Source: Planctomicrobium piriforme
Lineage (GTDB): Bacteria; Planctomycetota; Planctomycetia; Planctomycetales; Planctomycetaceae
DNA: 64,000 bases
Assembly (NCBI GenBank): GCA_945860955.1
Contig: CAMATH010000034.1
Location: forward strand, 1-64,000
Reading direction: 5' to 3'
The notes below the pieces were generated by a model. It was not told the DNA's origin and did not search any database. It was given only the letters and a program-made list of their open reading frames with translations. Of the stretch, positions 1 through 8,236 are shown in pieces. The translations under genes were made by a program, and so were the position numbers. Position 1 is the stretch's first letter; every line of letters begins with the position of its first letter.

Positions 1-1
1 C

Positions 2-730
2 ATCAACTTCTTCTACGGGTCGAAGCAGGCGCTGTTCGATGTGACGCTGGCGATCCCCGAGAGGCAGGTGACGGCGTTCATCGGCCCTTCGGGCTGCGGC
101 AAGAGTACGTTTCTACGGACGATCAACCGGATGAACGATCTGATTCCCAGTCGTGTCATCACAGGCAAAGTGTTGATCGATGGTGTGGATGTGTACGATC
201 CGCGGGTCGACGTGGTCGAATTGCGGAAACGGGTGGGAATGGTCTTCCAGAAGTCGAATCCGTTTCCCCGTTCGATCTACGACAACGTCGCCTATGGGCC
301 GCGACTGGCGGGAATGAAATCCCGCCAGGAACTCGACGCGGTGGTCGAACTGTCATTGCGGCGGTCGGCGCTCTGGGAGGAAGTCAAGGATCGGCTGCGA
401 GACAGCGCCCTGGCGCTCTCAGGGGGCCAGCAGCAGCGGATGTGCATCGCCAGAACATTGGCGACCAATCCGGAGGTCATCCTGATGGACGAGCCGGCTT
501 CGGCGCTCGATCCCGCGTCCACCTCGAGAATCGAAGACTTGATCTTCGAATTGAAGCGAAATTACACGATTGTCATCGTCACCCACAACATGCAGCAGGC
601 CGCCCGGGTGAGCGACCTGTCGGCGTTTTTCTTTCAGGGAAAACTGATCGAAATGGGACCAACCGCGGGAATGTTCACAAAACCGAAGCAGAAGCAGACC
701 GAAGACTACATCACGGGTCGCTTTGGTTGA
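2..730 (+). CDS. pstB: Phosphate ABC transporter ATP-binding protein PstB (5' end cut by window)
   Basis: ATPase of the PstSCAB high-affinity phosphate importer, acting at the cytoplasmic face of the inner membrane. The reading frame is open from base 2, so the start lies outside the window and the first in-frame GTG (41) is internal. Visible motifs in order are Walker [10 protein letters not shown], the Q-loop VFQKSNPFP, the ABC signature LSGGQQQR, Walker [14 protein letters not shown] and the H-loop VTHNM. The INRMNDLIP stretch after Walker A is characteristic of PstB rather than other ABC ATPases. It is followed by phoU and a PhoB-like regulator on the same strand, the usual Pho arrangement. 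pstSCA presumably lie upstream, outside the window. Confidence 0.95.
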   Translation: MNFFYGSKQALFDVTLAIPERQVTAFIGPSGCGKSTFLRTINRMNDLIPSRVITGKVLIDGVDVYDPRVDVVELRKRVGMVFQKSNPFPRSIYDNVAYGPRLAGMKSRQELDAVVELSLRRSALWEEVKDRLRDSALALSGGQQQRMCIARTLATNPEVILMDEPASALDPASTSRIEDLIFELKRNYTIVIVTHNMQQAARVSDLSAFFFQGKLIEMGPTAGMFTKPKQKQTEDYITGRFG

Positions 731-857
731 CGTTCGCTCTGGGGAGAATTCCACGCCAGGCGATTGCGGTGACGGCTGGTTCCCGTCTAGGCTGGAGGTT
801 TGCCCGACGCGGTGTCTAGTCAAGCGGCCAATACCCACCTCTTGAGTCCCAGCGAAC

Positions 858-1526
858 ATGTCGATCCATCTGAACCGCGAACTCGACACACTGCACCAGC
901 ACATCATGCAGATGTGCGCCGCCGTCGAGCAGCTTGTTCACAAAGCGGTCGAGGATTTGAGCCGACCCGACGTCGCCGTCTCCGAACAACTGGTCGCCGC
1001 CGACGACGAGATCGATCGCTGGGATGTGCGGATCGAGGAAGAGTGCCTGAAAATCTTGGCACTCCATCAGCCGGTCGCCGAAAACCTGCGACGGGTCACC
1101 GCCGTAATGAAGATCGCCTGGGAACTGGAACGCGTCGCTGACGTCGCGGTGAACATCGCCGAGCGGGCGGCGGGGCTCGCCGAAGGGCCGGAGATCGCCA
1201 TCCCCGAGAAGTTGACTCACATGTCCATGGTGGCAGTGGACATGTTGCGGTTGTCGTTGGACGCCTTCGTACAGAAGGACAGCCGGCTCGCCCGAGACGT
1301 CTGTCGTCAGGACGACCTGGTTGACTCGCTCAACCGCGAGATCATTGATGAATTGCTGGTGATGATGAAGCGATCCCCCGAACTGGTGGACCCGGCAGTG
1401 CAGTTGTTTTCGGCCTCCCGGCACATTGAACGGGTGGCCGACCACGCGACGAATATCGCGGAGGATGTTGTCTACCTCGTCGAAGGCGAGATCATCCGCC
1501 ATCGAGCGGAATTCTGGAAACGGTGA
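858..1526 (+). CDS. phoU: Phosphate signalling regulator PhoU
   Basis: PhoU links the Pst transporter to the PhoR/PhoB two-component system and restrains Pho signalling when phosphate is plentiful. The 222-residue product has normal family length and the tandem three-helix-bundle layout. The first repeat contains MKIAWELERVADVAVNIAE and the second ASRHIERVADHATNIAED, and both carry the conserved E-R-(V/I)-A-D metal-binding signature. It follows pstB by 127 bases. Its TGA stop overlaps a possible GTG start of the downstream response regulator, which suggests translational coupling. Only a weak ribosome-binding site precedes the ATG. Confidence 0.95.
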   Translation: MSIHLNRELDTLHQHIMQMCAAVEQLVHKAVEDLSRPDVAVSEQLVAADDEIDRWDVRIEEECLKILALHQPVAENLRRVTAVMKIAWELERVADVAVNIAERAAGLAEGPEIAIPEKLTHMSMVAVDMLRLSLDAFVQKDSRLARDVCRQDDLVDSLNREIIDELLVMMKRSPELVDPAVQLFSASRHIERVADHATNIAEDVVYLVEGEIIRHRAEFWKR

Positions 1527-1528
1527 CC

Positions 1529-2251
1529 ATGTCGAAGCAGACGATTCTCGTCATCGAAGACGAACGGGCGATTGGCGAGCTGTTGACCTACAACCTCAAG
1601 AAAGAGGGATTCGAGGTTCAACTGGCGACCGATGGGCAAGACGGCTTACGGCACGCCCAGACGGTTCTCCCGGACCTGATTGTCCTGGATTTGATGCTTC
1701 CGGTGATCGAGGGGCTGGAAGTCTGTAGACAATTGCGTGCGGGTGCCCGCACCCGGGGAATTCCCGTGCTGATCCTCACGGCCCGCAGCGAGGAAATCGA
1801 TGAAGTGGTCGGCTTTCAGATGGGGGCCGACGATTACGTGACCAAACCGTTCAAAATCAAGGCATTGATCCAGCGGATCAAGGCCCTGTTGCGACGGAAA
1901 ACCGCCGTTGACGCGTCCGACGAAAAAGTCGAATCGCACGGCATCGAGATCGACCGGACGCAACACCGTGTCCTGATCGACGGCGAAGAGGCGAAGCTGA
2001 CCCCGACCGAGTTCCGGCTGTTGTGGACGTTACTTCGCCAGCCAGGCCGCGCGTTCACCCGGCAGAATCTCATGGAGGCCGCCATGGGCGACGATGCGTA
2101 CGTTCTCGAGCGGACCGTTGACGTGCATATCAAATCATTGCGGCAGAAAATCGCTCGGCACGCGGTCCGAATTGAAACCGTGCGGGGTGTCGGCTATCGG
2201 TTTTACGACGGCCCGCCGAGCGACGCCACGCCGGCAAAAAGTGACGATTAG
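1529..2251 (+). CDS. phoB: PhoB/OmpR-family response regulator
   Basis: DNA-binding response regulator of about 240 residues, probably the transcription factor of the phosphate regulon. The receiver domain (about 1-120) shows the acidic pair VIEDE, the phospho-acceptor Asp in LIVLDLMLP, the switch residue in LILTAR and the conserved Lys in DYVTKPF. The C-terminal winged helix (about 140-232) has LTPTEFRLLWTLL, a recognition-helix region around VDVHIKSLRQKI, and the wing GVGYRF. ATG 1529 is preferred; an in-frame GTG at 1523 overlaps the phoU stop. No sensor kinase (phoR) follows, because the next gene is on the other strand. The symbol rests on its linkage to pstB and phoU. Confidence 0.85.
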   Translation: MSKQTILVIEDERAIGELLTYNLKKEGFEVQLATDGQDGLRHAQTVLPDLIVLDLMLPVIEGLEVCRQLRAGARTRGIPVLILTARSEEIDEVVGFQMGADDYVTKPFKIKALIQRIKALLRRKTAVDASDEKVESHGIEIDRTQHRVLIDGEEAKLTPTEFRLLWTLLRQPGRAFTRQNLMEAAMGDDAYVLERTVDVHIKSLRQKIARHAVRIETVRGVGYRFYDGPPSDATPAKSDD

Positions 2252-2576
2252 CCCTCCCAGCCCTGGATGGAACCAAAGGTCTTTCCTGACGTGCCAGCAG
2301 TGCCGCCGACGAAAACCCTTCCGTTTCCAACCGTCCCGAGACCGAGAGCAACGAATGGTACCCCTTCGCCAGTCGGCCTCCCTGCCCCGTATCGATCAGC
2401 AAAGTGCGATCTCCATTTGGGACCAGAATGTCGTGAGGGGACCAATCGCCGTCAATGAGGTTTGAATCGTGCAGGCAGTGCACACAAAGCGCGAGCCGCG
2501 CCGGCAAACACACTTTGTCGACGAACGGAAAATCTCAAACGTCGGCGAGTTGGATCTTGGAGAGATACCGCGCCGT
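2252..2576 (-). pseudogene. Kinase-like tail in frame with the methyltransferase but after two TGA codons
   Basis: No intact gene is seen here. Reading the minus strand onward in the frame of the methyltransferase at 2577-3434, the ORF stops at TGA 2577-2579, continues for 13 sense codons, meets a second TGA at 2535-2537, then reads protein-like sequence. That sequence includes LIDGDWSPHDILVPNG and RTLLIDTGQ, which resemble the catalytic loop (HGDxxxxN) and metal-binding segment (LIDFG) of kinase-fold phosphotransferases, with His and Asn replaced by Asp. The frame runs on into the antisense of phoB, so its true end is unclear. A decayed C-terminal domain of a methyltransferase-kinase fusion is the simplest reading. 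The match is short and made by eye. Confidence 0.4.
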
Positions 2577-3434
2577 TCATGCGGCCGCTCGCCCAGGAAT
2601 CGCCGCGCGATTCTCCAACACCAGCAACGGTCGCAGAGGATCACCCGTGGACGACTGGACGATGAAAAACTCGTCCGCCGCCTCCAGGATGCTCTTGGGT
2701 GAGTAGTCTTTCGCCTCGTGTGCCGGTGTTCGGACTTGGACGCTTTTTTGAAGATCGTCAAACGACAACCGGTTGTGGAAGACGAGTCGGCCAGAACAGA
2801 TTCGCCCCAACCATTCGAATAGTTCGCGATGACTCCCTCCCACCCCGGGAGCGAATTCGCTCCCCAGCCGCAGATACTGGTAGGTGTTGACCAGCAGCGC
2901 CGTCTGAAACGGTCCCCCGAAGTCGTCAATGCGATTCGCGAGCTCGGGCAATGTGATCTGCTGAAACGCGACCGATTCGGGAAGGACAAGGTTTTTTGCC
3001 AACTCCCGACAGGCCTGAACGCAACTCAGATCGATGTCGACACCGAGAGCCCGACGACAGCCCGGTCGGCTCGCCGCGTCAAACACGAAATAACCCTTCG
3101 AGCAACTGAGATCCACCAGACTCGTCAACGGCGTCGGGTATTGCGGAGCGAGTTGCGCGACGCGCTCAGCCAGTCGACGTGTCGGAACGAGTCGATCCTC
3201 CTTCAATGTGAAGGTGTGGTTTCGCGGATACGACTGCTGGAAAAATGATCGCAGTTCGGCGGGAACCCCGGCGAGATTGTGGAATCCCGAACACCCTTCG
3301 ACCGTCTCCCCGACACCTCCCCAATGCGATAAAATTCCCTGCCAGAGCCTCGGAAACAAGGGGGAAACGCTCACAATGGGAGGGGCTTTCAATCGGGATT
3401 CTGAACGGGGAGGAGTCCGAGAGAGGGAGGGCAC
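2577..3434 (-). CDS. SAM-dependent methyltransferase-like protein, possibly truncated
   Basis: Predicted class I methyltransferase of up to 285 residues; the substrate is unknown. A Rossmann motif I is visible as VDLSCSKGYFVFDAA, followed by an acidic strand GVDIDLS and a later LLVNTYQYLRLG that could be motif IV. The listed start is a GTG. A later GTG (3371) or TTG could be the true start, because the first 35 residues are Pro/Ser/Arg-rich and look like leader sequence. The ORF ends at a TGA beyond which the same frame continues with kinase-like sequence, so the protein may be a truncated form of a two-domain enzyme. It converges on phoB. Confidence 0.6.
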   Translation of the reverse strand: MPSLSRTPPRSESRLKAPPIVSVSPLFPRLWQGILSHWGGVGETVEGCSGFHNLAGVPAELRSFFQQSYPRNHTFTLKEDRLVPTRRLAERVAQLAPQYPTPLTSLVDLSCSKGYFVFDAASRPGCRRALGVDIDLSCVQACRELAKNLVLPESVAFQQITLPELANRIDDFGGPFQTALLVNTYQYLRLGSEFAPGVGGSHRELFEWLGRICSGRLVFHNRLSFDDLQKSVQVRTPAHEAKDYSPKSILEAADEFFIVQSSTGDPLRPLLVLENRAAIPGRAAA

Positions 3435-3852
3435 TCGGTCCGTTCGAATGGGCGATTCCGGGTGTCGCCGGGGCTTATACCGGTTGTCGTCATTTTCGAC
3501 AATTCCGGTTTTCGGAGTTCAAGAATGCCCCAGACGTGTCTCGGGATCACTCGGATCCAGACTCGACTGGGACATTGGGCACTTGAGAGGAATCAAGTAG
3601 GCATCGTTCTGTTCCACCCGGACTGGGGCTGGTATCTTCAAGAATTGGTTGGGAACGTGGTCCGCTCACGCATTCGCCGGGTGTCGCAACTGAACAAACG
3701 AGAATATCGAAGATCCGGTTACAACGGTCCTGCTGAAATTATCGACTGACGGGGTTGTAACGACGGAATCGACCACAACAGCGGATACCGGATTCGCAAA
3801 AATTTCATAATCCCAAAGCCCACCCTTCACACTTTCTGCGACCAGGAGAAAC
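3435..3852. other. Intergenic region with one hairpin
   Basis: These 418 bases separate the divergent methyltransferase and endonuclease IV genes. Small ORFs here show no recognisable motif. A hairpin with arms ACCGGTTGTCG (3479-3489) and CGACAA-TT-CCGGT (3497-3509) has a 7-base loop and a 2-base bulge, and is followed by TTTCGG. It may be a transcriptional signal, but no gene ends nearby on the plus strand. Confidence 0.35.
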
Positions 3853-4728
3853 ATGCCCCCACTCGGTGCCCACATGTCCATAGCGGGCGGTTACTACAAA
3901 GCAGTCGAGGCCGCCGCCGAACTCGGAATGGAATGTGTTCAAATGTTTACAAAAAACAACAACCAGTGGCGCGGTAAGCCGTTGTCAGATGCCGAAGTTG
4001 AGGCATTCCGAGCCGCACTCGAGCGGACCGGAATCCGCCTGCCCTGCGCTCATGACAGTTACCTCATCAACTTGGCCAGCCCGGTACCGGAATTGTGGCA
4101 AAAGTCACTCGATGCCTACGTCATCGAGTTGGAGCGAGCCGAGGCGCTGGGGTTGTTGGGTGTTGTGATGCACCCCGGGAGCTTTGTCGATTCGTCCGAG
4201 TCTGCGGGCCTGAAACAAGTCATCAGGGCGTTCAAACAGATCCATCGCCAAACCAAGGGGTTCCAAGTCCAGACCTGGGTCGAAACGACGGCGGGGCAGG
4301 GAACCAACCTCGGCCATCGCTTCGAACACATCGCAACTATTCTCAACGGGGTTGCCGCTCCCGAACGGATGGGCGTGTGTGTCGATACCTGTCACATCTT
4401 CGCCGCCGGTTATCCCATTGGTACACCCGAACAGTATGCGTCGACTTTTGACGAATTCGACTCCCGGGTCGGATTGAGCAAGATCCGCGCGTTTCACCTG
4501 AACGACAGCGTGAAGGACTTCGGCAGCCGGGTCGACCGTCACGCCCGGATCGGCGGGGGGAAACTCGGCCTGGAGCCATTTCGGCTGCTGCTCAACGACC
4601 CCCGTTTCGCGGAAATCCCGATGTATCTCGAAACGCCGAAGGGAGAGGAAGACGGGGAATTGCTCGACGCGATCAATCTGCGAACCTTGCGAGGACTGAT
4701 GAATGCGGGCCAGCCTTTTAAGCGGTGA
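3853..4728 (+). CDS. nfo: Deoxyribonuclease IV (endonuclease IV, AP endonuclease)
   Basis: Zinc-dependent AP endonuclease of base-excision repair, which cuts 5' to abasic sites. At 291 residues it matches family length. The TIM-barrel metal ligands are in recognisable motifs: LGAHMSIAGG at the N-terminus, GVVMHPGS, WVETTAGQGTNLG, CVDTCHIFAAGY, FHLNDSVKDFGSRVDRHA and YLETPKG. The start is well supported: AGGAGAAAC lies immediately before ATG 3853. It stands alone on the plus strand, with the FAD oxidoreductase about 50 bases downstream possibly co-transcribed. Confidence 0.96.
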   Translation: MPPLGAHMSIAGGYYKAVEAAAELGMECVQMFTKNNNQWRGKPLSDAEVEAFRAALERTGIRLPCAHDSYLINLASPVPELWQKSLDAYVIELERAEALGLLGVVMHPGSFVDSSESAGLKQVIRAFKQIHRQTKGFQVQTWVETTAGQGTNLGHRFEHIATILNGVAAPERMGVCVDTCHIFAAGYPIGTPEQYASTFDEFDSRVGLSKIRAFHLNDSVKDFGSRVDRHARIGGGKLGLEPFRLLLNDPRFAEIPMYLETPKGEEDGELLDAINLRTLRGLMNAGQPFKR

Positions 4729-4779
4729 CAGGCACCACTACACTGTCGCGTTCTTCCCGCACCCCGAAAGTTCGTGAGC

Positions 4780-6201
4780 ATGTCCAAGGATTTCCTGAAA
4801 GGCGTCAAAGACTCCTACGACGTCATTGTCATTGGCAGCGGCCTCGCCGGCCTGACGTCGGCCAATATACTGGCCCGCGCCGGCCACTCCGTCCTGCTAC
4901 TTGAGCATCACTACCAGCTCGGTGGCATGGCGACCTGGTTCAAACGCCAGAATGGCCACATTTTCGATATTTCGCTCCACGGCTTTCCGATCGGTATGAT
5001 CAAAAGCTGCCGGAAGTATTGGACAAAGGAAATCGCCGACTCGATCGTCCAGCTCAAAGGAATTCGCTTCGAAAACCCCCAGTTCTCGCTGCAAACCTCG
5101 TTCGACCGTGAAGATTTCACCCGCATTCTGATGGAGAAATTCCAGATCGAGCCGGCCGCCGTGCAACGGTTTTTCGATGTCGCCCGGGGCATGAATTTCT
5201 ACGACGATCAGTCGAAATCGACCCGCGAACTGTTCGCCGAGTTTTTCCCCGGCCGAAGCGACGTCGTCCGATTGCTGATGGAGCCGATCACCTACGCGAA
5301 CGGTTCGACACTCGAAGACCCGGCGATCACCTACGGCATCGTCTTTTCCAACTTCATGAGCAAAGGGGTCTTCACCTTCTCGGGGGGGACCGATCGGCTG
5401 GTCACCCTCATGAAGGCCGAAATGGAGAAGAACGGCGTTGACCTCCGCATTCGCAGCCTCGTGGAGAAAATCGAGGTCACGCCCGACCGCAAAGTGAGCG
5501 GCGTGGTTGTGAACGACAAGCGGATCGGCTGCCGAACGCTGATTTCGAATTCCAACCTGAAGTCAACCATCCTCAACCTTGTCGGACGCGAACATTTCGA
5601 CCCGGCGTTTGTGGAGGAGACCGAGGCGGTTCGACTCAACAATTCCAGTTGCCAGGTCTACATCGCTCTCAAGCCCGGCCTGGGTTTTGTGCCGCAGGGT
5701 GATCTGCTGTTCCATTCCGAACACAGCGGCTTCGATGTGCAGGCGATGTTGAGTCGCAACGTGAGCAGTCGGACCTTTTCGTTCTACTACCCCGACACGC
5801 GTCCCGGCTCGGACCGGCATTTGATCGTCTCATCGACCAATGCCAACTACGCCGACTGGGCGAGTCTCAGCGAACCGGAATACCAGGAGGCCAAGCGCGA
5901 GCTGTGCGATTCGACCCTCGCCTGTCTGGCACGGTATGTGCCAAACATTCACGAACTGGTCGACCATATCGAGGCGTCGACTCCGCGAACTTTCCAGCAC
6001 TACACCCGGCACCTGCAAGGGGCGTCGTTTGGAACCAAGTTCGAGGGCCTCAAGGTGAGCCGGGATCTGCCTCAGCAAATCAACGGCCTGTATCACGCCG
6101 GCTCGGTGGGAATCATAATGTCGGGCTGGCTGGGAGCGGTGAACTATGGCGTCATCGTGGCGAACGATGTCGACAAGCTGCTCTCGCTGTCCAAAGGGTA
6201 G
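4780..6201 (+). CDS. FAD-dependent phytoene desaturase/carotenoid isomerase-like oxidoreductase
   Basis: Flavoprotein of about 473 residues in the phytoene desaturase/CrtI/CrtISO-like superfamily. The N-terminus has the dinucleotide-binding motif [19 protein letters not shown] followed by [17 protein letters not shown]. The C-terminus has a typical FAD-contact segment, [22 protein letters not shown]. The central [12 protein letters not shown] is the usual substrate-domain signature. ATG 4780 is chosen over the in-frame GTG 4774. The substrate cannot be told from sequence; carotenoid, retinoid or another polyprenyl lipid is possible, which is of interest given the isoprenoid operon about 6 kb away. 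It ends 10 bases from the convergent glycosidase gene. Confidence 0.75.
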   Translation: MSKDFLKGVKDSYDVIVIGSGLAGLTSANILARAGHSVLLLEHHYQLGGMATWFKRQNGHIFDISLHGFPIGMIKSCRKYWTKEIADSIVQLKGIRFENPQFSLQTSFDREDFTRILMEKFQIEPAAVQRFFDVARGMNFYDDQSKSTRELFAEFFPGRSDVVRLLMEPITYANGSTLEDPAITYGIVFSNFMSKGVFTFSGGTDRLVTLMKAEMEKNGVDLRIRSLVEKIEVTPDRKVSGVVVNDKRIGCRTLISNSNLKSTILNLVGREHFDPAFVEETEAVRLNNSSCQVYIALKPGLGFVPQGDLLFHSEHSGFDVQAMLSRNVSSRTFSFYYPDTRPGSDRHLIVSSTNANYADWASLSEPEYQEAKRELCDSTLACLARYVPNIHELVDHIEASTPRTFQHYTRHLQGASFGTKFEGLKVSRDLPQQINGLYHAGSVGIIMSGWLGAVNYGVIVANDVDKLLSLSKG

Positions 6202-6211
6202 ACCGTAGGAA

Positions 6212-8155
6212 TCAGCCAGTTTCCGTGGAAGTCATCGCCGGAACGGATTCGATCACCCCGTCATCCCAGACCAGGACAAGCAGTGACGCGCCTGGACGAA
6301 ACGTAAGGTCGGCCGAAACCGCGCCGGCGGGCGTGCGAAACGAAACCCGGCGTTCTTCCGCCAGCGTTTTCTGCGATTGATCCCATGTCAGCGGGTACTG
6401 CACGTTGCGGCATTCGGGATGAGCGAAAAAGTACAGTCGGCTTCCCACCAGGCGACCATTTGGGCCAACCGAAGCGTCAAGTCGGCGCGACCAGAAGAGG
6501 GGCAGATCGTCTCCTTCCAACAACGGCAACACGGGGAGCCCTTCCAAGTTGGTCGTAACGTTGGGCCGCTGCATCACCTGTGTCAGGAGTTCCGAATACT
6601 CAGCCGACGGAATGTGTCCCGGTTGCCGTGGCGGCCTTTGGAGGCAGATTGGCAATCCCGCGTCGGCCAGCCTTGCGACTTGCAGCAGCCCTGCGTGGTC
6701 CATCCAGAAACAGTCGATCCACAGTCCGGCGAAAGATTGCGGTCCCACAACGAGCCGCCCATTCACGACGTTTCCATCCGCCAGAAACGTGCGTGTCACC
6801 CAGAGCGGTTGGTAACTCTCGAGTTCACGCGGAATGCGGACGTGTCGCAATTCCCAACGATGATTCGCCGCCGGCGTCCGTTCCTGTTCCGGCACGCGCC
6901 CTGCCATCCAGTTGTCTTCCAGCGGAAGCCAGGCCGCCAGGTCGGACTGCACCCGTCCCAGACGCAACAGGCCGCACGTGGTTTCGAGGTACTTATTGAA
7001 GTCCGCAAGTTCGGAAGCGAATGGCGAATCCGGACCGATGTGAACGGAAGCGTAAAACTCGTTGCCACCGTCGGGGGGATTGTAGGGAGTTCCATGCCAG
7101 ACGATCTGATTCACCCCGTTGGCGATCACGGCGTCGGCAAGCAGTCTGAGGTCCCCCAGGCGTTCGCGTTTCCACTGACGGCTAGGTTCTGGATTCCGCG
7201 AACTGGGAAATCCGTAAATGCAGGTGAAAGTTTCGCAACTGACGATCGGCCGACCAGCCAGCGCCGCCGCCGAAGCGGCGATGCGGGAAAAATGTGGCTC
7301 GAAGAGAATCGCTTCCGATTCTGGAACATCCACCGCGGCATAAGCGGCCAGCAGATCGACTGGGGCTCCGTGACACTGGACGCGCGCATCCGCGGCGTTC
7401 TCGTGGCAGATCTTCACGAACTCTTCGAAGAATTCCTTTAGGAAGACATCCGCGATCAGGGCCCGGTAGTCGTAACGGACTGCGACATGCTGATCCAGTT
7501 CCGCGTGGAATGGTTCCAGGCGATATCCGAATCGCGTGGCGAATTCATCCCACAGTCGCGGATGCCAGAGTTCCTGAGCGTGAACTTCGAGCGAGTCACA
7601 GAACAACGCCGACCGCGCTCCGCTCAGTGCCGGACGCAGCGCCTCCATTAGACGGTTGGAATAGACCCGCAACGCCTCGGCGGTCAAATGGTCGACAATT
7701 CGTTCGGTGACTCCCTGGCAACTCTCCCAAGAATGACTGAGCAACTGGTTTGACAGTCCCGTGAAAGTCTTCGAGGCATGTTCACGGCCGACGTGACTCC
7801 CACCGAATGGCCAGCAGCTTCCAAAAGTGAAATCGCACCGCAATCGCCGATGCTCACAGGCCCTCTTGGTACTTGCCACCAGTGCGGTCCATTCGGGACC
7901 AAGCCAGCGGGGGATCGAGTTGGACTCGAACCCCCGTGGATCCCAAAGCGGTAATAGCCAGGCGATTTCGACACCGCCGAACCCGTGCGCCGCGAGCCAA
8001 TCCAGTTGCGACTCAATATCTTGCGGGAGAAACGGTCCCTGTAACCACCACCACCGCGTCAACGGCCGCGAGCCAGCGGGATTGTCGGATGCCGCGATTT
8101 CAAGTCTTTGTTCGCTCAACAGGTCGCTGGCACATCGCACGGGGGTTACCGTCAT
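6212..8155 (-). CDS. GH106-like (alpha-L-rhamnosidase-type) glycoside hydrolase
   Basis: Predicted glycosidase of 647 residues. The N-terminal TRWWWLQGPFLPQDIESQL and GFGGVEIAWLLPLW resemble the opening of family GH106. The middle contains FCDSLEVHAQELW, SCETFTCIYGFPSS, ANGVNQIVWHGTPYNPP and ASVHIGPDSPFA, all in the order expected for the GH106 catalytic barrel. Typical GH106 enzymes exceed 1,000 residues with C-terminal beta-sandwich domains; this one has only a short C-terminal region. No signal peptide is obvious, which suggests a cytoplasmic enzyme or a misplaced start. The upstream gene on the same strand encodes a Gfo/Idh/MocA oxidoreductase, so a role in sugar use is plausible. Rhamnose specificity is inference. 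Confidence 0.65.
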   Translation of the reverse strand: MTVTPVRCASDLLSEQRLEIAASDNPAGSRPLTRWWWLQGPFLPQDIESQLDWLAAHGFGGVEIAWLLPLWDPRGFESNSIPRWLGPEWTALVASTKRACEHRRLRCDFTFGSCWPFGGSHVGREHASKTFTGLSNQLLSHSWESCQGVTERIVDHLTAEALRVYSNRLMEALRPALSGARSALFCDSLEVHAQELWHPRLWDEFATRFGYRLEPFHAELDQHVAVRYDYRALIADVFLKEFFEEFVKICHENAADARVQCHGAPVDLLAAYAAVDVPESEAILFEPHFSRIAASAAALAGRPIVSCETFTCIYGFPSSRNPEPSRQWKRERLGDLRLLADAVIANGVNQIVWHGTPYNPPDGGNEFYASVHIGPDSPFASELADFNKYLETTCGLLRLGRVQSDLAAWLPLEDNWMAGRVPEQERTPAANHRWELRHVRIPRELESYQPLWVTRTFLADGNVVNGRLVVGPQSFAGLWIDCFWMDHAGLLQVARLADAGLPICLQRPPRQPGHIPSAEYSELLTQVMQRPNVTTNLEGLPVLPLLEGDDLPLFWSRRLDASVGPNGRLVGSRLYFFAHPECRNVQYPLTWDQSQKTLAEERRVSFRTPAGAVSADLTFRPGASLLVLVWDDGVIESVPAMTSTETG

Positions 8156-8179
8156 TTCTGGGTACTCGTGTTAATACAG

Positions 8180-8207
8180 CCGGGGCCGGCGAATTCGCCG
8201 GCCCCGG
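8180..8207. terminator. 28-base perfect GC-rich palindrome
   Basis: The arms CCGGGGCCGGCG and CGCCGGCCCCGG flank AATT, giving a perfect dyad just beyond the stop of the Gfo/Idh/MocA gene (minus strand). It can form a 12-bp stem. No clean T-run follows on either strand (minus-strand continuation CTGTATTAA), so it is a probable but atypical terminator. Confidence 0.5.
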
Positions 8208-8236
8208 GATCGTTAAAACCAATCGCGATTAGTCGC

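Noticed and set aside
2535-2579. Recoding of TGA (Trp or selenocysteine) to explain the methyltransferase read-through
   Set aside because: TGA is used as an ordinary stop by pstB, phoU and many other genes here, and two TGA codons close together in a degraded domain fit a pseudogene better.
6377-7441. Plus-strand ORF (354 codons) opposite the glycosidase
   Set aside because: No ribosome-binding site and no protein-like pattern; the glycosidase frame is clearly coding.
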